Part shown: positions 50,267-59,778 of the stretch, one piece after another | Layout of the letters: every line of letters starts with the position of its first letter | Position numbering within the stretch: the first letter of the stretch is position 1 | Assembly (NCBI GenBank): GCA_964487745.1 | Contig: CAZASG010000007.1 | Coordinates: forward strand, 46,690 to 110,689 | DNA from: Desulfolinea sp964487745 | Lineage (GTDB): Bacteria; Chloroflexota; Anaerolineae; Anaerolineales; Villigracilaceae | Direction of reading: 5' to 3' | DNA: 64,000 nucleotides | The notes under the pieces: generated by a model | Told to the model about the DNA's origin: nothing | What the model saw: only the letters and a program-made list of their open reading frames with translations | The model's database searches: none | Program-made: the position numbers and the translations under genes

Positions 50267-50605
50267 TTACTTGCCACCTTCCCCAGGTTTGGGCTTATCT
50301 TTATTTTCGTTGTCCTTCTTGTAGCCCAAAAACTTCATAATCGAGTTGATACCTTCAGTGCCTCCGCTGATGACAAAGCCTGTGACTATGCTGTCCCAGA
50401 CAGGCTTACCTTCCCAGCCTAGCGGAGCCAAGAGCGCGAGTTTTGCACCAAATGCCAATGCGAGCCCAATTGCAAGTGATATAAATGCGAGAATGGCTTT
50501 TTTCGCTTTTAGCTTATCAAAAATAGGGTCTAACAACTCCAAGAGTTGTTGAATGGCGAGCGCAGCGGCAAAGACCGGTCCAAAGGCTTCTACTAAAGCA
50601 TCCAT
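50267..50605 (-). CDS. Small holin-like membrane protein
   Basis: The 112-residue protein has an amphipathic N-terminal helix, two TM segments (about 35-58 and 70-90) and a charged Lys-rich tail (KKDNENKDKPKP). Size, topology and tail resemble phage holins or toxin-like pore proteins, but there is no sequence signature and no phage gene around. A strong AAGGAG site precedes the ATG. It is divergent from the C39/TIR/SLATT operon with a 355-base shared upstream region, so it may belong to that system. This is an inference. Confidence 0.6.
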   Translation of the reverse strand: MDALVEAFGPVFAAALAIQQLLELLDPIFDKLKAKKAILAFISLAIGLALAFGAKLALLAPLGWEGKPVWDSIVTGFVISGGTEGINSIMKFLGYKKDNENKDKPKPGEGGK

Positions 50606-50863
50606 TATTTTCTCCTTATAACATTATGGAATATTGATCAGACCAAGAACATACTTCAATAAGCACCTCCTTTTTTATAGCCCCGTTTCTAATGTGTTGC
50701 GTTGAAAATTGAATAGGAGTGAGTAAGGATGATGGGGGAGAATAGCCTAAATTTAGCATAGCAAAATGAAAATCGGTTGTCAATAAACTTTCTTTAGGCG
50801 GAAGCAAGCCCAAAATAAAGGCGAAACATTGCAGTTTCCTTGCAAAATCGTAAACATATTCGC
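50606..50863. other. Divergent intergenic region upstream of the TIR/SLATT operon
   Basis: This is an AT-rich region without a convincing gene. It should contain the reverse promoter of the holin-like gene, which I could not place. No strong repeat or palindrome was seen. Confidence 0.5.
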
Positions 50864-50891
50864 TTGGAAATTCGGAGTTTTATTGTATAAT
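50864..50891 (+). promoter_or_regulatory. Promoter of the C39/TIR/SLATT operon
   Basis: TTGGAA (50864-50869), 16 bases, TATAAT (50886-50891). The leader would be about 60 bases and ends in a full AGGAGG ribosome site before the ATG at 50961. Confidence 0.65.
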
Positions 50892-50960
50892 TTGGAGCAG
50901 TACCCTAGTACCACCCTGTAAAATCTTAGACGCAATCACGAGTCTTCAGGAGGAGCAAGA

Positions 50961-52364
50961 ATGTTCAAAACTGAAAACCTGTATCAAAATGATGATAAAT
51001 GGGGCAGTAAAAAATTAGGTAACTCGAATGAAACGATCAAAGGCTGGGGGTGCTTGCTGACCTCTGTAACCATGATGCTGAATGGAATTGGGTATAAAGA
51101 AACCCCGGATACCGTCAACGATAAAATGAAAGCAAAGGGCGGTTTTCAGGGGGCGTTTTTTATCCCCAGTGTTTTGCCTTATGCCTTCCCGAATATTATT
51201 TATAAGGATATGGAACCCTGTGAGACTCATCCTGCTCCGATTTCACGAATCGATGCTGCTGTGGCAGCCGGAAAACCCGTGATCGTTCAGGTGGATTGGA
51301 ATAAGAAGGCGGGCATTCAGACACATTTTGTGTTGATCAAAGAGAAAAAAGGTGACGATTACGTCATTTACGATCCTTATAAATATGGCGGTGATGGTCC
51401 CGGCAAAGATGTCATGTTGACCGACCGTTATAAATATCAGGGCAAAAAACTGGAATCGGAGATCAGCGCTGTGCTTTGGTTTGATGCGATGGGGATCCCG
51501 CCACAGCCGCCGAAACCCAAGACCCCGACCCCGGTTCCGGCCGATTCGATCTCCGTTTATGTTGCTGAGGACGACCTGGCATTTCGTGACGACCCGTCGG
51601 TTGGCGGCTACCTCCTCAAGCGTCTCGAAGGTGAAACCGAACTAAAGAGTCTCGAATCCGCTGATGCGACCAGGAAGAAACTTGGTGTCATGGGGCAATG
51701 GCTGCACGCTCAGGATCCCGAAGGCAAGCAAGGATATACCGCTGCCTGGTATCTCTCAGATAAAAAAGGTGCGCCGCCTCCCGGCAGCACAACTACCAGC
51801 ACGACAACTACCTCGACCAGCTCCTCCGGCTCGGCCGCGGACACACCCAAATCGACGAAACCATTGCCCCCGGGTGCGCTTTCGTTGATCCCGACCGATA
51901 ACGTCGCTTTCCGCACGAATACGACTATTTCTCCTGAAACCTTGATCCGCCGCATCCCGACGACGGAAAAGGTCATCAGCCTTGAACCTTCGAATCAGAC
52001 GATTAAAAAGATCGGGGTGATGGGTGAATGGCTGAATGTCCGCGATGAAACCGGGCGTGATGGTTTTGTAGCGGCCTGGTATGTGAAATATGAGAGTGGT
52101 TCAACCGCTGCGACCACAGAAGCCTCCACGCCACCGCCTGCGGCAGCATCCGATAAAGTAAAAACGACTGCTCAAGCGGTATCCTTCCGGAGTGAGCCAA
52201 AGATCGCCGCCTCGACTTTGATCCGGTATTTGGCGCTCAACGAAGAGCTGTCCATTGCAGAACCTGGTGGTGAGAAAAAGATCGGTTCAAATAAAGATTG
52301 GTTAAAAGTCAAAGATGCCAGTGGACGTGAAGGTTATGTCGCCGCCTGGTTTGTAGCTCGTTAG
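50961..52364 (+). CDS. C39-like cysteine peptidase with three SH3-type repeats
   Basis: The 467-residue protein has an N-terminal C39-like papain-fold domain (about 1-175) with a complete candidate triad: Cys-31 in GWGCLLTS, His-122 in THFVLI and Asp-138 in VIYDPY. Three bacterial SH3-like repeats (about 195-258, 300-365, 393-465) follow, each ending in W-x-x-A/V and YV/FVAAWY, separated by Thr/Ser/Pro linkers. No signal peptide or TM segment is seen, so it is either cytoplasmic or exported by another route. SH3 repeats usually bind peptidoglycan, which is odd for a cytoplasmic protein. It is 14 bases from the TIR gene. Confidence 0.8.
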   Translation: MFKTENLYQNDDKWGSKKLGNSNETIKGWGCLLTSVTMMLNGIGYKETPDTVNDKMKAKGGFQGAFFIPSVLPYAFPNIIYKDMEPCETHPAPISRIDAAVAAGKPVIVQVDWNKKAGIQTHFVLIKEKKGDDYVIYDPYKYGGDGPGKDVMLTDRYKYQGKKLESEISAVLWFDAMGIPPQPPKPKTPTPVPADSISVYVAEDDLAFRDDPSVGGYLLKRLEGETELKSLESADATRKKLGVMGQWLHAQDPEGKQGYTAAWYLSDKKGAPPPGSTTTSTTTTSTSSSGSAADTPKSTKPLPPGALSLIPTDNVAFRTNTTISPETLIRRIPTTEKVISLEPSNQTIKKIGVMGEWLNVRDETGRDGFVAAWYVKYESGSTAATTEASTPPPAAASDKVKTTAQAVSFRSEPKIAASTLIRYLALNEELSIAEPGGEKKIGSNKDWLKVKDASGREGYVAAWFVAR

Positions 52365-52378
52365 GCACGGAAATCTTA

Positions 52379-55378
52379 ATGACTGAAAAACCGGAAACGA
52401 CCAGTTCAGTTTTCATTTCCTATTCACGACGAAATAAAGCTTTTGCAGAAAAGCTGAACGATAGCCTGGACAATAGCGGGGTGGATGCCTGGGTGGATTG
52501 GGAGGGTATTCCCCTTAGCTCCGATTGGATGGAGGAGATCACGCGCGCCATTGAAGGTGCTGATGCTTTTCTCTTTATCATTACTCCGGATTCTTTGGCA
52601 TCTGAAGTTTGTGCCCAGGAATTGGAATTAGGTCTTCAATATAATAAAAAACTGATCCCCATTTTGCACATAGAGCCGGAAAAAGGTTCGAGTATGCACG
52701 AAAAACTCGCAGCTACGAACTGGGTCTATATGCGTGAATCAGATGATTTTGATGCAACTTTGCCAAAGCTCCTTGATACGATCCAAACAGATCTGGGCTG
52801 GGTGCGGGGGCATACGCGTTTACTGCAACGTGCCAAAGAATGGGAAGGAAAAAATAAAAGCAACAGCTTTCTCTTGCAGGGGGATGATCTGGAAGGTGCT
52901 GAGCGCTGGCAGGTCGAAGCCTCTACCCACGAAAGCCGGGAAGTTGTTCCTTTGCAAGCTGAATATATTCAGGCTAGCCGACAGGCAGCTACTCGCAGAC
53001 AGCGAAACTTCTTGATCGGTGTTTCTTTGGCATTGGTTGTCAGTGTTGGTTTGGCGATCTTCGCTATGTTCCAGCGCGAAATTGCGATAGATCAAACAGA
53101 ATTAGCCCAGAAGAACGAAGCAATTGCGATTGAAAATGAACATGCACGCGCTACACAGCAGGTCATTGCTGAAGAGAACGAAGCTGAAGCGATCCAGAAT
53201 GCGATCGAAGCACAAGCACAGCGCGCTGCTGCCGAAGCCCGTATCTATCAGACACAGGCTGGCGAGTTGGGAACCAGCACCCTTCTGGCGGTTGATTCCT
53301 GGCAGCGTGCCCCTTCCTTCCTCGCGGAAGATATTTTGCGTCGTAATACCAGCTTGAGCCCCATCCCCATTGCGCAGGTTTCACAAGGTGGACATATTTG
53401 GAGAACAAAACGCAGTCCGGATGGTAAATATTTCGCCACTGCCAGTGAAGACGCCACCGTTTGTCTTTGGGCAACAGAAGATGCAGCGAAGAAATTCTGT
53501 GTCGCCCACGACGCCGCAGTTTACGATGTCGTTTTCAGCCAGGATGGTACATTCTTCATGGCTGGCGGGGAAGATGGCACTGTCCGTTTGTGGGATGTTG
53601 AAGATGGCGAACTCGTTAAAAGCTACGATTTTAACGGGACAACGATCTGGGACCTCGACTTGCGTCCAGACGGAAGCCAGCTTGCGGTCTCGCGCGATGA
53701 CGGGATTGTCAGTCTGATCGACCTGACCGATCTGGATGCAACTCCGCGCAAATTCGAACACGATAGTACAGTCTATATGTCGGTCTATTCCCCCGACGGT
53801 ATATGGCTTGGCGTGGGCACTGCATCAGGAAGAACCTATCTCTGGAACGTCGACCTGACCTATTTCTACGAAGGTGCAACCCACACGGACGAGATATACG
53901 CGGTAGATTTCAGTGCTGATGGCAGGTGGATGGTGACCGGTGGAGCCGATAGTGTTGCCAGAGCCAGCGAAGCGAGCCGGCGTGGTATCGCTCGTAATGT
54001 GATGACCCACGGCGACTGGATCGAGTTCATTGAGTTTGGCCCCAGCGGAAGCTGGTTTGCAACAGCCTCAGATGACAATAATTTGCGCATCTGGGATATT
54101 GAGACTGGTATCGAAAAGTTGCGTATGGAGCACAATGGCTTTGTCATGCGCATGGATATTTCTGAAAATGGCGCCTGGATCGCATCGACGGGCAAAGATC
54201 AAACGGCTCGAGTTTGGGATACGGTTTCTGGCAGTGAGATGATCCACATCCCATTAGAGAGTCGTGGTTCTTCAATTCTCTTCAACGAAGATGGTACGCG
54301 CCTTATTGTTGGCGATGAAGATGGCAATATCACCCTCTGGGATACCTCATCCCTCCTTGCGCGCTTGAATATCATTGAATTCCCCGAACTTGTTCACGAA
54401 GCCCGCTACTCTCCCGATGGAGAATATCTGGCTGTGAATACAGATCAGCGCAATGTCTGGCTTTTACCTGTTGCAGAGACATTGGAGATCAAAAATGGCA
54501 CAGAAGGAATGGAAATTATCAAAGTTGAAGGACTAACCTACGATCTGGCCTTTAGCGGCGATAGTCAATGGATTGCAGCGGCTGCCTCGCGTAGTAATTT
54601 TGCAGCATTATACAATCTTGAAACAGAAGAAACCCTTAGGCTGGAACAAGGTACCAAACTGGATGCCTTTGATTTCAACTCGGATCATACCCAGATGGTA
54701 ACCACCGACAGAAATGGGTGGCTTCGTTTCTGGGATCTGGCAACAGGAGAAGAGATCGATAGCATTGAAACTTCCAATGCCTTGCAAGCTGTTGTTTACC
54801 ACCCTGGCGGGAAGGTACTGGCTGGTAGCATGGAGAACAAAGTCACCGTTTGGGATTTGGAGACCAAAGAAGAGGTCACCACACTCTCCCATGTCGGGGA
54901 TTTGCACAATATTGCCTACAGCCCTGACGGAAAATGGCTGGCAACAGCCAGCAGCGAAGGCGATGTCCGCTTATGGAATATCGAGAATAATTACACCCTC
55001 TCCCCCACCATTTTGCGGATGAACGGGCAGCCCTACGCCCTTGAATTCAGCCCGAACAGCAATTTGCTTGCGGCGGGCAGTTCAAATTATTTCACATATA
55101 TCTGGGATGTTACGCTGGGGCAGGAGATCACACGCTTGCCACATAGTGACGTGGTCTCAAGCGTCGAGTTCTCTCCCAATGGATTGGAACTTGCTACCGT
55201 TGCTCGAAAAACTGTCCAACTATGGGATATCCCGGCACTACCTGTCACCCTGACAGAATCCCTTGTGGAAACAGCCTGCTCACATTTGATCGCAAATTTG
55301 AGCGGGAACGAATGGGAATTATTCTATGGCGATGAAGAATATCGCATTCTTTGCCCTGGATTGGAAGTTCCAAAATAA
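52379..55378 (+). CDS. TIR-TM-coiled-coil-WD40 signalling protein
   Basis: The 999-residue protein begins with a TIR domain (about 9-140): VFISYSRRN, a WVDWEGIP turn and SEVCAQEL, with Glu-81 at the position of the NAD-cleaving glutamate of active TIR domains. A linker with LLQRAKEWE and LQAEYIQAS, as in other bacterial effector-WD40 proteins, leads to one TM helix (about 211-230), a coiled coil (about 232-285) and about 15 WD40-like blades (about 330-965), enough for two propellers. The TIR side should be cytoplasmic; on a single-TM reading the propellers lie outside unless the helix is not membrane-spanning. Likely role: the propeller senses and TIR depletes NAD or signals (family inference). 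Confidence 0.88.
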   Translation: MTEKPETTSSVFISYSRRNKAFAEKLNDSLDNSGVDAWVDWEGIPLSSDWMEEITRAIEGADAFLFIITPDSLASEVCAQELELGLQYNKKLIPILHIEPEKGSSMHEKLAATNWVYMRESDDFDATLPKLLDTIQTDLGWVRGHTRLLQRAKEWEGKNKSNSFLLQGDDLEGAERWQVEASTHESREVVPLQAEYIQASRQAATRRQRNFLIGVSLALVVSVGLAIFAMFQREIAIDQTELAQKNEAIAIENEHARATQQVIAEENEAEAIQNAIEAQAQRAAAEARIYQTQAGELGTSTLLAVDSWQRAPSFLAEDILRRNTSLSPIPIAQVSQGGHIWRTKRSPDGKYFATASEDATVCLWATEDAAKKFCVAHDAAVYDVVFSQDGTFFMAGGEDGTVRLWDVEDGELVKSYDFNGTTIWDLDLRPDGSQLAVSRDDGIVSLIDLTDLDATPRKFEHDSTVYMSVYSPDGIWLGVGTASGRTYLWNVDLTYFYEGATHTDEIYAVDFSADGRWMVTGGADSVARASEASRRGIARNVMTHGDWIEFIEFGPSGSWFATASDDNNLRIWDIETGIEKLRMEHNGFVMRMDISENGAWIASTGKDQTARVWDTVSGSEMIHIPLESRGSSILFNEDGTRLIVGDEDGNITLWDTSSLLARLNIIEFPELVHEARYSPDGEYLAVNTDQRNVWLLPVAETLEIKNGTEGMEIIKVEGLTYDLAFSGDSQWIAAAASRSNFAALYNLETEETLRLEQGTKLDAFDFNSDHTQMVTTDRNGWLRFWDLATGEEIDSIETSNALQAVVYHPGGKVLAGSMENKVTVWDLETKEEVTTLSHVGDLHNIAYSPDGKWLATASSEGDVRLWNIENNYTLSPTILRMNGQPYALEFSPNSNLLAAGSSNYFTYIWDVTLGQEITRLPHSDVVSSVEFSPNGLELATVARKTVQLWDIPALPVTLTESLVETACSHLIANLSGNEWELFYGDEEYRILCPGLEVPK

Positions 55379-55453
55379 AATCTAAAAAATCATGGGGCAG
55401 TCAATGCCCGCGAAAACGATCTGATCGATTTCACTTAGTTACGGAGGAACGTT

Positions 55454-56785
55454 ATGGATGAGAACAAAGAAAATATAGTCGAAGAACGAATCCCCATCCT
55501 GCATGTGGCCTGGATGCGTTATGCTCAAATGGATGCCGCATCTGAAAAAATGGAAAAGCCTCATTACGGTCTTCGTCGTTGGATCGCCATTCTTGGCGTT
55601 TTGGCAGCTATCTTTGCCGTGATGACAGAAACGTACCCTGAAACATTTATTGCAACGGGAAAACTAGTTCTAAAGCTCTTGTTAATCTTGTCTCCGATCA
55701 TTGCTTCTCTATTAGCTGTGATCTATAACAGGTTCCACAGTGGTGGTGGTTTCCTGACCCTAAGGGCAGGTGCAGAAGAGATATTGAAAGAGATCTACGT
55801 CTTCCGAACGATAAAAAAGAATGATCCTAAACGACGCTCATGGCTTGAAAAACGCTTGTCTGAGATCCAACGTCAGGTCTATCGAGGTTTGGGCGGTGAG
55901 ATGGTCCTCGAGCAATACCAGGGGGCAATTCCTCCCTACTATGATCCTGAGAACCCGGAAAGTGACCCGGGTTTTGGTTTCCTGAATGGAGATGATTACT
56001 TCGCCTACCGCCTGCAGGATCAGCTTGCCTGGCATATTCGCAAGATCAATAAGATCCAGAAAGAGCGCAAACGCTTACATTGGGCGATCGGTATAGCAGG
56101 CGGTTTGGGTGCCACCTTTGCAGCATTGGATTTTTATCTCTATGTGACGATCACAGCAGCTTTTGCAGCGGCTTTTATTGGTTGGCAGGAATTGCGCAAT
56201 CTGGATAATACCCTCAGGAACTACAGCAAAGTCATTATGGAATTGACCTTCATCTACGATCACTGGCTCAATCTCGAACCGGAAGAGCGGACACAGAAAG
56301 AGTTCGTCAAAATGGTTCGAGGTACCGAAGATGTGTTGTGGAGCCAGAATGTGGAATATATCCGCTCCATGCAGGAAGCCCTTGCCGATGCTGACCTCGA
56401 TGAAGCCGATCTGATCGATGATGTACTCGAGGAAGCGGTTGCCTCCGATGCCCGCCTGAAGAAACAGATGCGCGATAGCATTGTCGATTACACCACTGAA
56501 AAACTGCACGAAGGCGAAGAGATCGTCGCTGAAACCTTCGAAGAGGCGCTGGGCACTTTTGTTGAAGAAGCCTCCTCCGATCTTGTTCAACAGGAATTGG
56601 CAGCCATGGCAGAAGCTGCTTCTGAGGCAGTGGAAAATATCGTCAATCGGGCGTCCCAATTACGCTCCGCTATTGATGAGGTCGCAGCTGAATTTGACGG
56701 TGTTGAGTTCAATGCCGAAACCCCCGCATCTGATCTGCATGCAATGATGCAGCGTTTCCCGAAAACTGGCGAAGTGAAAGGCTAA
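55454..56785 (+). CDS. SLATT-like (DUF4231-type) membrane protein with duplicated 2TM units
   Basis: The 443-residue protein has two TM hairpins (about 41-95 and 207-245). Each is followed by a cytoplasmic helix of the SLATT style; the first reads FLTLRAGAEEILKEIYVFRT, close to the LRxxAExxKxExYxYRT pattern. A long acidic helical tail (about 290-425) follows. SLATT proteins are predicted pore-forming effectors in nucleotide-second-messenger conflict systems, paired with SMODS synthases or SLOG sensors. It has a GGAGG site, lies 75 bases after the TIR gene and three bases before the next. Confidence 0.7.
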   Translation: MDENKENIVEERIPILHVAWMRYAQMDAASEKMEKPHYGLRRWIAILGVLAAIFAVMTETYPETFIATGKLVLKLLLILSPIIASLLAVIYNRFHSGGGFLTLRAGAEEILKEIYVFRTIKKNDPKRRSWLEKRLSEIQRQVYRGLGGEMVLEQYQGAIPPYYDPENPESDPGFGFLNGDDYFAYRLQDQLAWHIRKINKIQKERKRLHWAIGIAGGLGATFAALDFYLYVTITAAFAAAFIGWQELRNLDNTLRNYSKVIMELTFIYDHWLNLEPEERTQKEFVKMVRGTEDVLWSQNVEYIRSMQEALADADLDEADLIDDVLEEAVASDARLKKQMRDSIVDYTTEKLHEGEEIVAETFEEALGTFVEEASSDLVQQELAAMAEAASEAVENIVNRASQLRSAIDEVAAEFDGVEFNAETPASDLHAMMQRFPKTGEVKG

Positions 56786-56788
56786 ATC

Positions 56789-59173
56789 ATGGCTCAAAAA
56801 TTGTTCGGTAAACGAGGGGATGCAAATAAAACCCAGGAGACTCTTGATGCGCTCTCTGCATCGAAAGCCGCCATCCAGAAAGCGATCGACGAGGTGGTCG
56901 AAGAGACTCGTGTTCAGGTTAAATCCGTTGTTGAAGAGGTGAAGCAAGCCGAAAAAGAGAAAGAAGCGCTGCTTAAGAACACCGAAGTGATAAAGGAGCC
57001 GGAGCTTATGTCCGCTGATGGAAATCCTGAAAAACGAAAGTTACGCCCTGAAATTCGTCCTCATGCTTTTGTGGTCATGCCTTTTGGGATTAAGAAGGGC
57101 TTTGATGGGCAGGTCATCAACTTCAATGCCATTTATCAAGACCTGATCAAACCGGCGTTGGAAGCGGCTGGTTTTGAACCTTTCCGTGCGGATGAAGAGA
57201 CCACTACGGGCGATATTTTGACCGATATGTTTCAGGAATTGTTGCTGGCAGATCTGGTCATCGCTGATTTGAGCATTGATAACGCCAACGTTTTCTACGA
57301 GTTGGGCATCCGCCATGCTTTCAAGAAGCGCGGTATTGTGCATATTCAGTCCGGGCGCGCGTATATGCCCTTTGATATTTTCAATGTGCGCACCATTCCC
57401 TACCATACGACCGAAGAAGGTGTGCCCGACCCCGAATTTTTGGAAAAGGATATTCAGGCGATCGCGCGCGTCACCCGTGACACTTGGGCAACAGGCGTGG
57501 ACGCGATCCACAGCCCGGTATTCAACTTGCTGACTGGCTTGGACGAACCCGACCAGACGAGTCTGCGCACCCCGCTCGCGACCGGATTTTGGCGTGAGTA
57601 TAACGAGTGGAAACAGCGCGTGGACGTTTCGCGCCGCCAACGCCGCATTGGCGACATCTTGCTCCTGACGGAGGAGATCAGCAATCCGCTCATCAAGGAA
57701 GAAGCGGTTGCGGCGGCTGGTAAAGCCCTCGCGAATATGGGACGTCACGAGCTTGCGCTGGAGCAATATCGCAAAGGCTTGGAGATCAACGAAGGCAATC
57801 TTGAGTTCCATCGCCAGGAAGCCTTCCACCTGAATCGTTTGGGGCGTGTGGACGAAGCGATTGTAAAACTCGAGTCACTTCTTGAAAAACACCCTGATGA
57901 TAGCGAAGCCATTGCCTATCTTGGACGAATTTATAAGGAGACATGGATCTACTCATGGGATTGGGTGGAAGACCCCGAAGAACGCCTGAGAACAGCCTTT
58001 GAGTCGTATCACTGGATCATCAAAGCCTTTGATACTTACCTGAAAGGCTATCGTATTGACTTGAATCAATTCTATCCGGGTGTGAATGCGGTCACTTTGG
58101 GTACCCTTTTGGTTGGCTTGGCAGATCGTTTTGATGACGCCGAAGATCCAGACCCCGATATTGTCAATGTCCGCGAGACTTTGCCTGAATTACGCGGCGC
58201 GCTGGAATTCGCGCTCGAAACTTTCGCTGAAGACGAAAAAGTGGATTACTGGACCTTGGTCTCTCTCGCTGAATTACGTGTGCTGACAGCGGATAAAGCC
58301 ATCAAGGTCAATCGTGCCTATCGCAAAGCCCTGATCGCTTCTCGCCGCAATGAGTTCTTCCTGAATTCCTCGTTGGGGCAACTCGAAATGCTCAATATGT
58401 TGGATATTCGCCCCGAATTTGTGGATTCCGGGATCAACGCCATCAAGGATGAGATCGCACGTCTTTCGAAAGAGGACGAAGATGCCAAAGGCGAAGACAA
58501 AGAAGAGCAAACAGCCCGCCAGGTCTTCGTTTTTGAAGGCTATACTGTAGACCCGGATGGCAGCCGTCGTAATCTTTTCCCGGCGGATAAGGAAGAACAG
58601 GTCCGTAAGGCGATCTCTGATGTCCTGGATAAGTATAATGCTGATGGAAACGATCTGGCATTCACTGCGGGACTCTCCTGCGGAACAGAGATCATCTTCG
58701 CCGAGTTATGTGCCGAGCGTGGGATCAAGGTCGAAGCCCATCTGCCCCTGGCGGATGCCGGTTACGTGCGCGAATTTGTCAGCCCCGGTGGCGATGCCTG
58801 GGTGGAACGTTTCTACCAGACTCGAAACCACCCCCTCGTGGACGAGAAATATCAATACGAGCATTTGGGTGCGCCCAAAGCCGGAGACGATATCTACGAG
58901 CGCAACAACCGCTGGACGCTCTACTCCTCCCTGATCTTTGGGATCGATAAAGTCCGTCTGATCGCTTTCTGGAATGGAAAATCCACTGAAGAAGATGATC
59001 GCGATACTCGTTTGGTCAAGTATATGGTTGATCTGATGCGCGACACCGGCGGTATCATCGAGCAGATAAACCCTGAAAAGCTGCTCAATCTCAGAGGCAC
59101 CCGGAGAAAATCTACAAAGAAAACAACGCCGAAAAGCACAAAAGGCAAAGCACCTGCTAAAAAGAGTACGTAA
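56789..59173 (+). CDS. TIR/deoxyribosyltransferase-like + DUF4071-like + SLOG/LOG-like protein
   Basis: The 794-residue protein has a coiled coil (about 10-75) and a TIR-like/nucleoside-deoxyribosyltransferase-like domain (about 90-230). That domain shows FVVMPFG, DLVIADLS and NVFYELGIRHAF, whose Glu would be catalytic. A TPR/DUF4071 (TRAF-binding-type) helical region (about 240-555) contains the family-like FYPGVNAVTLGTLL. A C-terminal Rossmann-type domain (about 565-745) with LAFTAGLSCGTEIIFAELC and VEAHLPLADAGYVREF resembles SLOG/LOG nucleotide-binding folds. A Lys/Thr tail ends it. In combination it looks like a sensor-effector using a nucleotide ligand. It follows the SLATT gene by three bases and ends at a terminator. 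Confidence 0.72.
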   Translation: MAQKLFGKRGDANKTQETLDALSASKAAIQKAIDEVVEETRVQVKSVVEEVKQAEKEKEALLKNTEVIKEPELMSADGNPEKRKLRPEIRPHAFVVMPFGIKKGFDGQVINFNAIYQDLIKPALEAAGFEPFRADEETTTGDILTDMFQELLLADLVIADLSIDNANVFYELGIRHAFKKRGIVHIQSGRAYMPFDIFNVRTIPYHTTEEGVPDPEFLEKDIQAIARVTRDTWATGVDAIHSPVFNLLTGLDEPDQTSLRTPLATGFWREYNEWKQRVDVSRRQRRIGDILLLTEEISNPLIKEEAVAAAGKALANMGRHELALEQYRKGLEINEGNLEFHRQEAFHLNRLGRVDEAIVKLESLLEKHPDDSEAIAYLGRIYKETWIYSWDWVEDPEERLRTAFESYHWIIKAFDTYLKGYRIDLNQFYPGVNAVTLGTLLVGLADRFDDAEDPDPDIVNVRETLPELRGALEFALETFAEDEKVDYWTLVSLAELRVLTADKAIKVNRAYRKALIASRRNEFFLNSSLGQLEMLNMLDIRPEFVDSGINAIKDEIARLSKEDEDAKGEDKEEQTARQVFVFEGYTVDPDGSRRNLFPADKEEQVRKAISDVLDKYNADGNDLAFTAGLSCGTEIIFAELCAERGIKVEAHLPLADAGYVREFVSPGGDAWVERFYQTRNHPLVDEKYQYEHLGAPKAGDDIYERNNRWTLYSSLIFGIDKVRLIAFWNGKSTEEDDRDTRLVKYMVDLMRDTGGIIEQINPEKLLNLRGTRRKSTKKTTPKSTKGKAPAKKST

Positions 59174-59177
59174 ATGA

Positions 59178-59212
59178 GAAAGAGACCGAGCTTCAAAAAC
59201 TCGGTCTCTTTC
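59178..59212 (+). terminator. Terminator of the C39/TIR/SLATT operon
   Basis: GAAAGAGACCGAG pairs with CTCGGTCTCTTTC over a 9-nt loop, starting four bases after the stop and followed by TTTATAAA. Confidence 0.85.
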
Positions 59213-59301
59213 TTTATAAAAACTATCCTCTTCGAGCGGAGGGCTTTGCGGCCTGTGCCCCGAAGGGGTAAGCAAAGCACGCAGTCGAGAAGAAATAGTG
59301 A

Positions 59302-59778
59302 CTACTCTTCCACAGGCTGCATAATCGTCCCGATCTTATCTTTCGGGTAAGGCCAGATCTCTCCTTGTACGCCGCGGGCGAGATAAAAATCCCCGGCGCG
59401 GACAGAGACCAATCCCTCCAATGTTTCGACAACCACTTCTTGATCGGGGCCATCCTTAACCGCATCCACAAGTGGCACGAGTAGAGTTAATGCTCTTTTT
59501 AGACAAAAACCTGAACGGGTGATGACGTAGGTTTCTTCAAAAATGGATGCTTCAACGGGCCAACGATCCCCGGGTGGGCTATCTATTTCACTGACTAGAT
59601 AATCACCTGCATTAACGGTCAGGGATTCGCCCCAAGGCGTTGCAACTTCGATATTTTGTGGCTCGTGAGAAGCAGGCATAAAGCGCTCCACTCGCCGTTC
59701 GACAGTGCTGCGATAGGCTTTAAAGTTCAGTGTATTGATGATCGGGTCATCGGATTTGATCAAAATAGCTTCGCTCAT
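59302..59778 (-). CDS. Protein with two copies of an AGD-W motif, unknown function
   Basis: The 158-residue protein has an internal duplication. Residues about 45-90 contain TPWGESLTVNAGDYLVS then RWPVEASIFEETY. Residues about 115-155 contain TLEGLVSVRAGDFYLAR then IWPYPKDKI. The common pattern is TxxGxxxVxAGDYL...WP. The protein is soluble and beta-rich. I do not know the family; such AGDYL-type repeats occur in proteins annotated as PGDYG-like. An AAGGA site precedes the ATG. It is convergent with the TIR/SLATT operon. Confidence 0.65.
   Translation of the reverse strand: MSEAILIKSDDPIINTLNFKAYRSTVERRVERFMPASHEPQNIEVATPWGESLTVNAGDYLVSEIDSPPGDRWPVEASIFEETYVITRSGFCLKRALTLLVPLVDAVKDGPDQEVVVETLEGLVSVRAGDFYLARGVQGEIWPYPKDKIGTIMQPVEE

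Noticed and set aside
50267..50605. Prophage lysis module
   Set aside because: The protein is holin-like, but no endolysin, structural, integrase or other phage gene is nearby.
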